Shown here in pieces: positions 12,412 through 22,500 of a DNA stretch of 64,000 bases. Position numbers and translations under genes: made by a program. The notes beneath the pieces are model-generated. The model had not been told where the DNA came from and searched no databases. It saw nothing but the letters and a program-made list of their open reading frames with translations. Source of the DNA: Crossaster papposus (lineage: Eukaryota > Echinodermata > Asteroidea > Velatida > Solasteridae); the NCBI GenBank assembly GCA_037893245.1, contig JBAIAA010000904.1:310001-374000 (forward strand), given 5' to 3'. Every line of letters starts with the position of its first letter. Within the stretch, counting starts at the first letter, position 1.

Positions 12412-12753
12412 TATGACACCCATCAGTTATACGATAGAGAGAGAGAGAGCAGAGCCTCTGGCTGGTATGGTGGCTGTGGTGTGATGAGTGCACCCAAGCA
12501 CAGTACAACCCCTTTCTTAAATACATTTGCACCCAATAATGCCGAGGGTCATTACATAATAAGTCAGCCCACTGGGCACAATAGGTACAATAGGTATTTG
12601 GTACAAAAACAGATTAAATAGGGTACAATGATAGTTACACAGGGGTCCATTGTAAAACACTTTACACTAAAATACCACAAATGTTTAGGTATAAATAAAC
12701 AAAGAAAAGTAGCAGGTGAGTATTAAAAAGGAACAAATATCCCATCTGTAACA
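12412..12753 (-). repeat. LTR 3 (partial)
   Basis: The fragment begins inside the LTR at TGACACCCATCAG and runs to the normal end CATCTGTAACA. It is followed by ATAG, the target duplication shared with the left border at 4163-4166. It carries the same CGATAGAG variant as LTR 2, with one more GA. Confidence 0.92.
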
Positions 12754-12757
12754 ATAG

Positions 12758-13046
12758 TATAATGCATTTTTAAAAACTTGTCACTTCGAAGTACTGCGGT
12801 TATGGAAAAATATATCACAAATTGAATCTGAGAAGCGTTACTGCAGTGACGTTTCTCAGACTGTGTATTCCAATGCAGATTATTCTTCCTGCGTGGACAT
12901 AACCGCTTCAGATTTTGGGCAATATCTCAAAATCGCTACCACCTTTTGAAATGAAATGTGTACAGGTTAGTTTTACGGTATATATCTATAACTATATAGG
13001 TTTGAAACAAACATTGGGTTCCAATTACCAAACGTATACGATCCCT
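12758..13046. mobile_element. Right piece of the interrupted TTAA MITE
   Basis: This is the reverse complement of the left and middle part of the MITE at 3307-3698, ending CGATCCCT and followed by TTAA (13047-13050). Together with 4096-4166 it makes about 360 bp, against 392 bp for the uninterrupted copy. Confidence 0.85.
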
Positions 13047-13050
13047 TTAA

Positions 13051-14397
13051 GTTATTTCTCTGTTTTTCATGCTTTTTTTTCTAACTTATTATTTTATTTT
13101 TTTATTAAAATCGGGAAAGAGAAATTAATTTGGTTTTTTTTTGTTGCTGCTTCTTTGTGGCAGAATTTTGTTAAAAAAGTTCTCATTTACTTAATCAATT
13201 TGAAATATGACACTGTATGATTCTAAAGAACTGAACCGTTTTCGAATTTCTTCGCCTATATTCCATAAATACTTGCCTAATAATGAATTCGAATGGCCAA
13301 ACTGGCGCAACTGGAAGCTCGAGCGAATTTGAATGACCCAATGTGAAATTGTAATGCCTCATTCTGGAAATTGTATTGTTGCAAAATGCAGTTGAATGCA
13401 TTGAGATTCAAATTGAACAATGTATTTAGTTCATTGAAATGTTGATCTAAAACGTGCATTCCAATTCGTGCGAAAATGTGTGATTCGTCATCAATTTGGC
13501 TGCAAAATCTATTAAACTGACCTGAAAAACCTATATTAAAAGTAGTTCCATATTATTAGCTATATCTGCAAGTACATCGATGTTATTATGACTAATAGTA
13601 GTGCCATCAGCAAACACAATAAAAGAAAATGATGTTGACGCTTTGTTAAAGAATGTAGAATAGAAAACAAAAGAAATCAAATTATGGATCCTTGAGGGAC
13701 GCCATATGGATTTTTTTTAGAGAAGACTCGTAATTAAAGACAAACAATTATAATACCATGGTTAATAGTACCAAAGGCATTACAAAGGTTAAACAAATAT
13801 TCCAAGTGTACTAATAATGGGTGAATTAATATTAGTACAGTGTACAGTGTAGTTACTTTATCAATTAATTGAGTGATAGCGTGCGATGTTGAGTTATTTT
13901 CCCGTCAACAAAACGCACAAATTTCCCCAAATTCAAAACGGATGACGCAAAAACACACAAGTTCAAGTTCGGAAATGTATGTCAGCAGCGAGCAAGGCCG
14001 GAAATGCGTGGGTGTGCTTCCCGGCACTATGGGCCTAAACCCGCTTCGGACCGAGTTTCGTTAAAAATAATCCCGCCCCTCGGCTCGGCGATGTTAAAAT
14101 AATCCCGACGCGAACTGGTTAACATAAGTTAAGAGTTACAGAAAACATTTTTTGTTCGATCTGAATAATTACGATGCGATCAATATCGATGATTGGGCTT
14201 TATATTTTGTGTGTGATAGATTGTTTTACAAATTTGTGACGTCACACTGCGCGCGTTGGTAAGGTATTCCCTTGGTTTCCGGTTTCAGATAACAATGACC
14301 AAACAATGTACAAATGTAGAACGATATACAACAGTAAACTGAACTATTGCCATGTCATTGGTGATTAGAAACTGACATGACTGGTTACAATGTCACG
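13051..14397. repeat. Segmental block, unit 1 right part and TRIM-1 3' flank
   Basis: No gene is seen. The region parallels 35590-37732, 46450-47464 and 25985-26568, including GAGTGATAGCGTGCGATGTT near 13873 and CAATGTACAAATGTAGAACG near 14310. About 13915-14115 is not shared with the other units and is more GC-rich, so it is probably an insertion. Confidence 0.7.
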
Positions 14398-17261
14398 TCA
14401 CACCTGGTGATACATCTTGACTGAGTAGCAGTCGGCCACTGCCAGCTGCCCATCTGATGTGAATATGATTCCGCAGGGAGAGTACAGACCCTGTGCAATG
14501 CACTTAAGAAAGCCACCTTGAGGGTCATAGTGATGGATATGACCCTTGTTATGACCATTACGCAATGCAACATAGATACCTGAGCTATCAGTATACACAC
14601 CGTTGCAGTACTGTACTGGTTGACCATTGATGGTGGGTTTGATGGTGCGCCATGTAGTACCATTGCCATCAGCAACATTTACTGTTTGTGACTGTGAACT
14701 GATGACAATTCTATCATTGCTGTCTACAACCAGAAAGTAAGGTTTAACCTTGACTGGTATGGTACGTAGGAGCTCACCATCAGTGGGCCTGTGTTCAGTC
14801 AAGACCAGCCTCTTGATATCACCTACTATGATGGTACTATCATTCTTGACAGCTACACTCCAGAGGTCAACTGCGGTCTTACCAACCTCACTCGGTGGCA
14901 CAGTTGGGAACTCGTAGGCCAGTGTGTTGTCGCTGTTAAACACTTTCACACGGGATGCGCCGACCTCAACAACCACCAAACGATTGTTGGTGCGTGTAAT
15001 TGCGATGCCGACTGGGCCTGTAGGAGTCATGATGTCAAAACAAACAAACGACCATTATGCAGCTATTGCACCATCTTTCTAACACTGACATTCTTTAAAG
15101 AGTAAAAACTGCAGTAGAAAAATGTCTGTCAAAGAATACATTGTCAAGAATTGGTGTACATGCTTGAGAAATTACCGCATCTTATAATTCATCTTGCATG
15201 GTCTTGTTAAGTTTGGTGTTTATTTATGCCCAAGATTGTGCGGCATAAATGCTTTACCGTGATTTATCTTTCTGTGTAAATAATGTGCTATATAGAATTT
15301 TTTTAAATGCCCAAGAGTGATAAACATTCACTGCAAAAACTATGTTTAGCGTGTAAACAATTTTCTAAACACTTTTTTCTATCAGATTGTAAACGTGTTT
15401 ACATGCTAAACATGCCTGTTTAGCATTAAGGATGGAGTTTTAGTAATTGAACATCGAGTTTAGAAATTGGATACGGGTATTTGGCTGAAAAACACGTCAA
15501 CTGTAAGCAAAAAAGGTCTGTTTACACAGTAAGCACAGGTTTTAGTGTGTAAATCTGTGAATATCGATGTTTACCAATGTTTCTTTCATCAAATTCACAG
15601 TATTTATGCGTGTTTTTTCTCTGTAACTATCAGATGTATTTTGTTTGGAATTCCCATCTTTTGCAAAGAGCTTCGGGAATATAAAAGCAAATCAAATTAT
15701 ACTGAGGTGACATTTTCATTGTTGGTTTGTCCACTTTTGAAATGTTGTTTTCATGGAATATACATTGAAGTTGAAAAACATTCCCATGTCATGAATACTA
15801 ACTTATTGAATACAGTACATGTAAATCATTATTTTGTTTTAAATTTTACAGTTTCAATGGAGTTTTATTTCCTTTTTTTTACCTTATTTGTTAAAAGTTT
15901 AAATACATAGTGAAGAGCGAATGGAAATTGTTCAAGTGCATAATTTCGCAGATGGCATGTCATTTTAACTTACCTTTTTGCATCGGGATTGTGCTTTTCT
16001 GGTTGCCATCGATGCTGCAGATCACAACTCGTTTGTTGTGGTAGTCAGTCACTGCAATCTCATCAGGTTGACGAGCAGCAATGCCCAAAGCCCCATTGAA
16101 CTGTCCTGGACCGCTTCCCCGTCTACCAAACTCCCCACACAGCTCCCACTTGTCTTCCATCACCACCTTACCTAGATTTATGTCACCAATCTCCTCACTC
16201 TGCTTGAACTTCAGAAATGCCAGCCTGTCATCAACTCTAGGAATAGCCTGACCGGCCAACAGTTTCAAGTCTTTGCTGATTGTAGGATAGAGTGACAGGA
16301 AGTCACTATCCGATGCAGTCCTAGTCACCTCTCTAGCTGTATCTAGTGAAAACTGAAACCTCTCCACAGCCAAGCTCGCGTTTTTCTCACATTCTTCCAG
16401 TTTCTGCTCACGGTCCGACTGGATGTTTTTGATGTCGTCAAGGATGCGATTTTCTTGGGCCGTGATCTCTGCTCGTATCTTAGCTGCTCTGTCTTGAACA
16501 TCTTTCTTGACTTTCTTAATTGTGAGATTTAAATCTTTTTTCAGTCTTGAGACTTGTTCTCGTGATTCCTGGATTTTCTTCATTGATTTCTCAAGTGGAG
16601 AAAACAGAACAGCCAACGATTGCTTGTACGTCGATGAAGCCAGATTCATGTCAATGTACGCGTGTTCTGGCTTACAGTGGTCAACGACGGTACAATCTCG
16701 GCAGATCAACACTTCACATGTCGTGCAAAAGAACCGTGCTGCTTCGCCCTCATGGATTGAACATTTTGGTTGTTGTTTCTGAGGTTTCTTTGTCAGTGTA
16801 ACCTTTCCCTCACAAATATCTTTCAGTGGAGTCACCTTGTGGTTTGATGTTGCTGCGAATCGTAGATGCATTTTACTACAGGCTGAGCAGACATTCTGTT
16901 CGCAATCCAGACATCTATGTGTTGCCTCATTGGCTTCCTCACAAATACCACACAAAATACCAGCATCACCAGAGCTCACTACCTTCTCCTGAAGTTCAAT
17001 CTCCTCAACCAAACCGATTAGATGAAAGTTGGTTTTCAGACCCTGCACCCCCGCCTCTGGAAGCTTCGTCTCCTGTCGACACACGGGGCAAGGAATCTCC
17101 GTACAGCCCTGGTGCTTCAAGCTGTAGTATTTCAGCAGACATTGCTCACAGAAACTGTGCAGGCATTCTAGTATCTTAGGGCGTTGATATCTGTGTTGAC
17201 ATATGCAGCACTCAAGATGATGTCTGCTGATCGTCACTAGAGCTGAACTTACAGTTGCCAT
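14398..17261 (-). CDS. TRIM-NHL protein, TRIM-1 (exons 15974-17261 and 14398-15017)
   Basis: This is a predicted RING-type E3 ubiquitin ligase of 635 residues. The RING is C3HC4 at residues 18-61 (C18, C21, C33, H35, C38, C41, C58, C61). B-box 1 is at about 104-141 and B-box 2 at about 167-200 (C167, H170, C179, C182, C187, C190, H195, H200). A coiled coil runs from about 205 to 310, and NHL-type propeller blades begin near residue 370 and continue to the C-terminus. There is no room for a filamin domain between coiled coil and NHL. Exon 1 ends in GTAAGT and exon 2 follows CTCCTACAG, both in phase 1. The ATG lies 10 bp after a pyrimidine-rich CCCAG, so a 5' UTR intron is likely. Substrate and role are unknown; TRIM-NHL proteins act as ubiquitin ligases or RNA-binding regulators. 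Gene 3 is the closest relative in the array. Confidence 0.9.
15018..15973 (-). other. TRIM-1 intron with repeated TGTTTAC/GTAAACA motifs
   Basis: The 956-bp intron separates the RBCC exon from the NHL exon. About 15335-15580 contains several TGTTTAC or GTAAACA words, the forkhead-factor consensus, and TGTTTAGC variants on both strands. The cluster is kept in the introns of the other three genes (near 28860-29100, 38670-38920 and 50480-50730). It may be an enhancer or an old palindromic repeat. The open frame at 15545-15910 is not coding. Confidence 0.5.
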
Positions 17262-17274
17262 TTTGTTTTGTCTG

Positions 17275-17771
17275 GGTAAAAGAAGAAGAATGTGTTCATG
17301 TATTTATTAATAGGGATCGACAGCAAGAGCTCTAGAAAATTCAGAAGTAACTTGCGTCCTATATTGAAAGCCATGCAAGTTGTTTTCAAACATATGTAAT
17401 ATTCAGGCGAAATTTACAGTGCTTTTGTCAGAAAGATTTGCTTAGAGGTCGGTTACGCGATTACACAGTTAACCGACCGTTCAAACGGTTACACGGTAAC
17501 ATTTTTCCGGTTCGGTTAACCTTTTTTTTCCAATTTAATTTTTTTTTTTAAATACAAAAAACCTACCAATTGTGAACTTTGTCCGGGTTTCGTTGGAGCT
17601 TTGGTTGGGAAAAGGGATGGTTTCGTTGGAGCAGGTTACAAATACATGTAGTACAACTGATTAAATTGTGTATGGACTGATACCGCTTATCTAACATACA
17701 TAGTCGGCCTACATTACACAAATTGATGCAGACAATTAGCAATCGCAGAACTGCGCAAATAGCAGCGCTAA
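17275..17771. other. TRIM-1 5' flank, no gene seen
   Basis: The first ~140 bp match the upstream flank of the other TRIM genes, including the probable 5' UTR intron. Then comes an insert-like sequence rich in GGTTAAC/GTTACACGG motifs (17450-17525). No promoter was identified. Confidence 0.4.
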
Positions 17772-17864
17772 ATATGCATTACAGGCCCGTGCATTTTGTT
17801 TAATTTAATTTTTAATTTTTTTTTTATTAATTTTTTAATATTTTTAATATATTTTGTATTAATT

Positions 17865-18035
17865 TTCGTTCCCAAAAAAATGATATTAAAAAATGTTGAG
17901 TCCGATACAAAAGTGTTGGCTTTCCCACGTAAAGGATTCAGGGCACCTTGCAAAGTTCCAGCAAAAGTGGCAAACCAAAAAAGCAAAACTTTTGTAACGG
18001 ACTCCACCTTTTGTCATCAATTTGTTTTGGGAACA
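17865..18035. repeat. Imperfect fold-back repeat
   Basis: About 55 bp (17872-17928) are roughly inverted at 17980-18033: GTCCGATACAAAAGTGTTGG faces GCAAAACTTTTGTAACGGAC. The overlapping open frames on both strands follow from the symmetry. This is probably a small MITE. Confidence 0.5.
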
Positions 18036-18177
18036 GAAGGTGCTATTTTTGCGGCTTTTGATGTAAAACAGCAATGTTTATCACTAAAAAATTAAATACA
18101 TGTAGCGTTTTTTATCGGAAAATAGATGTTTGAAATTCATCAAACTAGCGTGGCGGTGTAGACACGTTCGAGGAGGA

Positions 18178-18258
18178 CATACCCCTAGAACTATGGGGCT
18201 CCCGACACTAGGCGTCGGGAGCGTTATACTACCGGTAGTACTTTGTAGTTCTAGGGAG
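18178..18258. repeat. Nested hairpin element
   Basis: The outer arms CCTAGAACTA and TAGTTCTAGG enclose an inner hairpin GCTCCCGAC/GTCGGGAGC and a palindrome ACTACCGGTAGT. The function is unknown; it could be a very small MITE. Confidence 0.6.
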
Positions 18259-18277
18259 GACAGTAATTAATTGCGAC

Positions 18278-18800
18278 AAGTTGTACGTACGTGGTCAGTT
18301 TCATCCAAAAATGTTTAGATATATGCAATAAACTAAACACAGCTTCACACTGTCTAAAGTATTAAATATGAATGTGTTTAATACTTAGTAAAGTGCCGTC
18401 TAGATAATTATGCAAGTACAATGAAAATAACATAAACGTATATTATACGTCCAAGTTGTACGTACGTGGTCAGTTTCATCCAAAAATGTTTAGATATATG
18501 CAATAAACTAAACACAGCTTCACACTGTCTAAAGTATTAAATATGAATGTGTTTAATACTTAGTAAAGTGCCGTCTAGATAATTATGCAAGTACAATGAA
18601 AATAACATAAACGTATATTATACGTCCAAGTTGTACGTACGTGGTCAGTTTCATCCAAAAATGTTTAGATATATGCAATAAACTAAACACAGCTTCACAC
18701 TGTCTAAAGTATTAAATATGAATGTGTTTAATACTTAGTAAAGTGCCGTCTAGATAATTATGCAAGTACAATGAAAATAACATAAACGTATATTATTATT
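18278..18800. repeat. Tandem repeat, three 175-bp units
   Basis: The unit starting TTGTACGTACGTGGTCAG begins at 18281, 18456 and 18631, and the three copies look identical apart from the last bases. A diverged single copy of part of the unit (ATGCAATAAACTAAC and following) lies upstream of TRIM-2 (near 31180-31250) and of TRIM-4 (near 52890-52985). The array therefore seems to be an amplified piece of TRIM upstream sequence. Confidence 0.9.
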
Positions 18801-19270
18801 AAGCGTCTTCGGACGGGTTTTTTTTTCAGCATTTTTGCACCGACTCACTGATTCATTGATGATTGACCTGCATTGATTTGGACAATTTCGCATTGACCGA
18901 TAATAATATAATAAAATGACTGGACATCGTAGCTAGCCATCATCATCCTTTGACCGTACGCCATGCAAGCGTCATAAAAATAATAAATTTATAATAAAAC
19001 AAGAAAAATCATTCTAGATTTAACTCATCAGGTTGGAATAAACGTATTACACAGCAAGTTAACAAATGTTTAGAAATTAACGGTAGGATACACCATTGGT
19101 AATTGCTTGAATTATCATGAAAAGGTGGATTTGGGGTGTTGTATTTGATAGTAAATATCGTTTAACTGACCTGTACGAAGTTTTACAATCATGGATGCCG
19201 AGAAAAGCATGAAAAACAGCATTTGTTTTCAACCGGCGTCGAGCAATTATTCTTATGTTATCTTTGTTTT

Positions 19271-19298
19271 TTCGCGATCGCCGTCCGGCGATCGCGAA
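19271..19298. repeat. Perfect 12-bp stem with GTCC loop
   Basis: TTCGCGATCGCC and GGCGATCGCGAA form a perfect stem with T-rich sequence on both sides. The stretch 18800-19540 holds no gene, and this hairpin is the only clear structure. It resembles a bacterial terminator by chance; in an animal genome that reading is not supported. Confidence 0.6.
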
Positions 19299-19539
19299 TT
19301 TTTCTTTATAAATTTTCCGGAATAATTACAGGATATCTAGCGCAATAATTTCGCTGGATGCCTAGAATCATTATTTACTTTTAAATGAGTAAGATATTTC
19401 TTAATAATTCGGTAGTCAATTTTTTCGATATCAGCAAATGGTGTATACTAACTTTAAAGCCAGGGAAATGGTTCATTTGCGATAAAATCATGACCGTGAC
19501 AAAACCCTTGTTCAAATTGAAAAAAAGGAGTTTTGCAGT

Positions 19540-19785
19540 ACTGTTACACATCCGTGCATGGGTGCCAGCCAACTAGGTCTGGCTTCCTAACCTGATATTT
19601 ATCTGCCATCTATAAATTACTCCGTTTTGTTTGAACAAAATCAAGGAACCTGACCAGCATCTATTAACGCAAAACTGAAAAATATAATTATGCGTCACAT
19701 TATTTACCAATAAACAATTATATTTAAAACCCATAGGCCTACATTTCCGAAATTTTAAACACAAGGCAAATGATGTATACAACTG
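19540..19785. repeat. Segmental block fragment, unit 2 (first piece)
   Basis: The piece matches 34095-34360 and part of 2410-2660 (CTGTTACACATCCGTGCATG). Unit 2 is broken here by about 1.1 kb of unrelated sequence and resumes at about 20905. Confidence 0.7.
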
Positions 19786-19789
19786 TAAA

Positions 19790-20904
19790 GGGGCGGCGCG
19801 GGGGGGGGGGGGGGGGGGGGGGTCGTGGGGGACCGGGGGGGGGGATTACTCCGATCCCAGTGAGAGGGTAAACAAACTCAGGTTATTCTAGGGTCTCTCT
19901 CCAGCCAGGGCTGGGTCTATTGCCGCAAACTGCCTGCAGGATACCTGCACAAACTGTGAAAGATTGTGCAGGCAGTCAAACAAGATTATTAAGTAGACAA
20001 ATTGTTATACATGTACATGTACAAATATGACTGACATCTGAAAGAATATCAATCAACATACTAAAAGTGAATGCATGATTTATACTTCAAATGCACATTA
20101 TTACAAATAAGAGTGACTAGTATTGTATCCAAATTATTGTACATTGTACCTTAATTTGTCTCAACATGTCCCCTTTTCCCAAAAGGCATTCCTTTCAATA
20201 AATGTCACCATCAATCATCTAGATCTATTAATTTCACCATCATTACATAACCCAGATTGTTTAGGCTGCAAAGATGCCACAGAAACCGGCAGGCAGAAGG
20301 GATATAGGACACACTATACTTATACCAAGTCGCTAGGCCAAGGTGCATACAGTCATACACAGAAAGTACACGCCCATTCCTCCAGTCCAAAGTCCAGCGC
20401 ACTAGCGACAACCATGCAACCCGCCACAACTCCGCCAGCAATGTAATACACAATATAATTACATGATTATGATTATGATAACTGCTTCCACTAATCACCT
20501 CATACAGCACGTACATATTGTATAACGATGTGCTATGGCAAAAACGCACCGCACGGCAACTGTCACCGCTAAACTTTTGACACTTCACTAGTTCACAAGT
20601 TTCCAAACTCTAAAATAACAGTTTTTGATACCAAGTTTCACCTAAAATGTACAATATGCATGAGCTATAAACCTAAGCGGATAAACTGGAAATAACAATA
20701 GACAAGTATCATTAATTTGTCATCCAGAAAAATCTAGGTTGTAATATTCAGTAACAAAATGACGTTCTCACCTGTGAAAGATTTCGTAGTTAAGAAGCCA
20801 AGGATCATCAAACTTTTACATGCACATGTCAAAAGAAAGGGCGCCACCGTTCAGCGGAGAGATACAACACAACTTGCACAGCAAAAGCTAAGAACACCTC
20901 CTCA
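19790..20904. other. Insertion inside unit 2, content unidentified
   Basis: The stretch starts with a G-homopolymer (19799-19852) and separates two halves of the duplicated block. I see no inverted ends, target duplication or known protein. A 131-residue minus-strand frame (20211-20606) has no family resemblance I can support. Confidence 0.4.
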
Positions 20905-21215
20905 CACTACCTTCAAATCATGCAACTTCGGAACCAGAGAAGTACATTAAGAAATTCAACAACAATAGAAGACGCCACAAACAGTGTATACAGTCTATCT
21001 ATTTATTTATCTACCTAGGTGTATATTTGCCTATTTTTGTATTTATTTTTAAAAACATCTTCCAGAGGGAACTGTATCAATTCCTTTAGGGAACTATTGC
21101 TACTGGGCTAGTTTTCATGTAACATCTCTATGAGGAAACAGCATACAAATTCATTGAAAACGGGTCCTTTTTGCATCTATCGCTACCACGACATTATTCA
21201 ACAGTGTATACCTTT
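20905..21215. repeat. Segmental block fragment, unit 2 (second piece)
   Basis: The piece matches 34355-34650 (CTACCTTCAAATCATG onward, and the CGCTACCACGACATTATTCA stretch near 21180). After about 21215 the block is lost until 25985. Confidence 0.7.
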
Positions 21216-22147
21216 AAGGTCTATAATCGTGTCCGTTAGCGGCGGGCGCACACACTGCGTAAAAATAATACGCTTATATGTGACAATCAAATATCGAATC
21301 CAGTCGTTTTGGCTATAAAAAACGACTGAATTTTTTATACACAAGAATAACTCAAAAACGCCCAGTTTTTAAAGTGTGGATGGATATCCTACTTGTGTTA
21401 TATGCTCTTTCCAATTAACATTGTAGCCCAACTGGGGCATTCCATGGACAAAGTTTCCCTCAAATTTGTTTGGGTTTGAAAATTCTAACATTCTAAATGC
21501 AAGAAGTTTAGGCCTAGATACAAACAAAGTTCGATAAATGGCTGAAGGCAAGGGACAATGGCACTAAGTGTCTTTTATTAAATAGGCCCTGTACAAAAGC
21601 GCATATTGGGACAGGATTGTTTTTATATCAAGCTCAGTCGACTACATGTGTATATATCATACACACTCGGTCGATTATTCCGTTTATCGATTTGTAGGAC
21701 GCATATTGTTGCTATTATTAATATGATTTATTCGGCCAAATTGCAAACATACAACAAGCAACCCACAAAATAAACAGATTCAACTAAACAAAACAACCCA
21801 ATTCTAGCCGAGTGGCCAGGATTGACAAAAGTATAATAAAACACTGTGACTCGAAAGCCTGTCAATCCTTACTCGAATGGTAGCATACAAACAAATACAA
21901 TATATAAATAAATATTGTAAAGAAATTACAACTTTAAATGATGTTAGGAATGAATAGCATTGATTGGATGTAGTGATCTATTACAAAGAGAAGTTGTCCC
22001 CATATTAATTATTGCGAGCTGTTGACGTCTGTCGACCGTTTGTACGTACGCGTACATATTTTTACACTTAACTTGCCCGAGTTTACCTAATTTACAGCGA
22101 TAAAGTAGGGCCAATGGCGTTCTAAAACGGTCAGGCAATTCCAAGCG

Positions 22148-22500
22148 TCTTCAACTTTCAAAACCTCGTCACATGGTTCAACATTTGCAAACGTCGTCAG
22201 TTCAACTTTTCAAACGTCGTGGTTTAACTTTCAAAACGTCGTGGTTTAACTTTTACAAACGTCGCACTTCCACTTTAGTTTTAAAACATTGTGGTTCAAC
22301 TTTCAAACATCATACTTCAACTTTCAATACTATGATGGCCCTGAAGGGACATCACACATCGCCGATTTCTGCGATGTCGCAGGTTGTATTGCACATTTCT
22401 TTGCGGATTCCTGCGATATCACGCATTTTATCACACATTAATTGCGATGTCGCACATTTTTGTCGCACATTTCTGCACACATTTCTCGAGCATTGTTGGA
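22148..22500. repeat. Two adjacent degenerate short tandem repeats
   Basis: About 22148-22330 repeats a unit of roughly 18-24 bp built on TTCAACTTTCAAAACGTCGT. About 22360-22490 changes to a unit built on GCGATGTCGCACATTT. The units vary in length, so these are degenerate minisatellites. Confidence 0.6.

Larger units (their letters stand above)
4167..12753 (-). mobile_element. Gmr1-like Ty3/gypsy LTR retrotransposon cluster (three LTRs, two internal regions)
   Basis: Reading on the minus strand, the cluster is: partial LTR (12412-12753), partial internal region (10937-12408), full LTR (10035-10936), full internal region (5069-10034), full LTR (4167-5068). A single 4-bp duplication, ATAG, flanks the whole cluster, so it behaves as one insertion that later became a tandem and lost part of one unit. 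The coding order gag, protease, integrase, reverse transcriptase, RNase H puts integrase before reverse transcriptase. This order is the hallmark of Gmr1-type elements and unlike normal Ty3/gypsy. Reading-frame breaks in gag, at the gag/pol boundary and between RT and RNase H mean the copy is not intact. The two full LTRs are 902 bp each and I noticed only four substitutions between them, so insertion is recent. Confidence 0.93.

Noticed and set aside
16507-17179. Plus-strand open frames opposite TRIM-1 exon 1 (also opposite the other TRIM genes)
   Set aside because: They are antisense shadows of the TRIM coding sequence and have no recognisable domain.
18278-18800. CRISPR-like regular repeats
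   Set aside because: The 175-bp units are contiguous without spacers and the genome is eukaryotic.
19271-19298. Rho-independent terminator
   Set aside because: The stem and T-run look similar, but the context is an animal genome with no adjacent gene.
20211-20606. 131-residue minus-strand frame
   Set aside because: No domain, not flanked by convincing splice sites, and located in an insertion of unknown origin.
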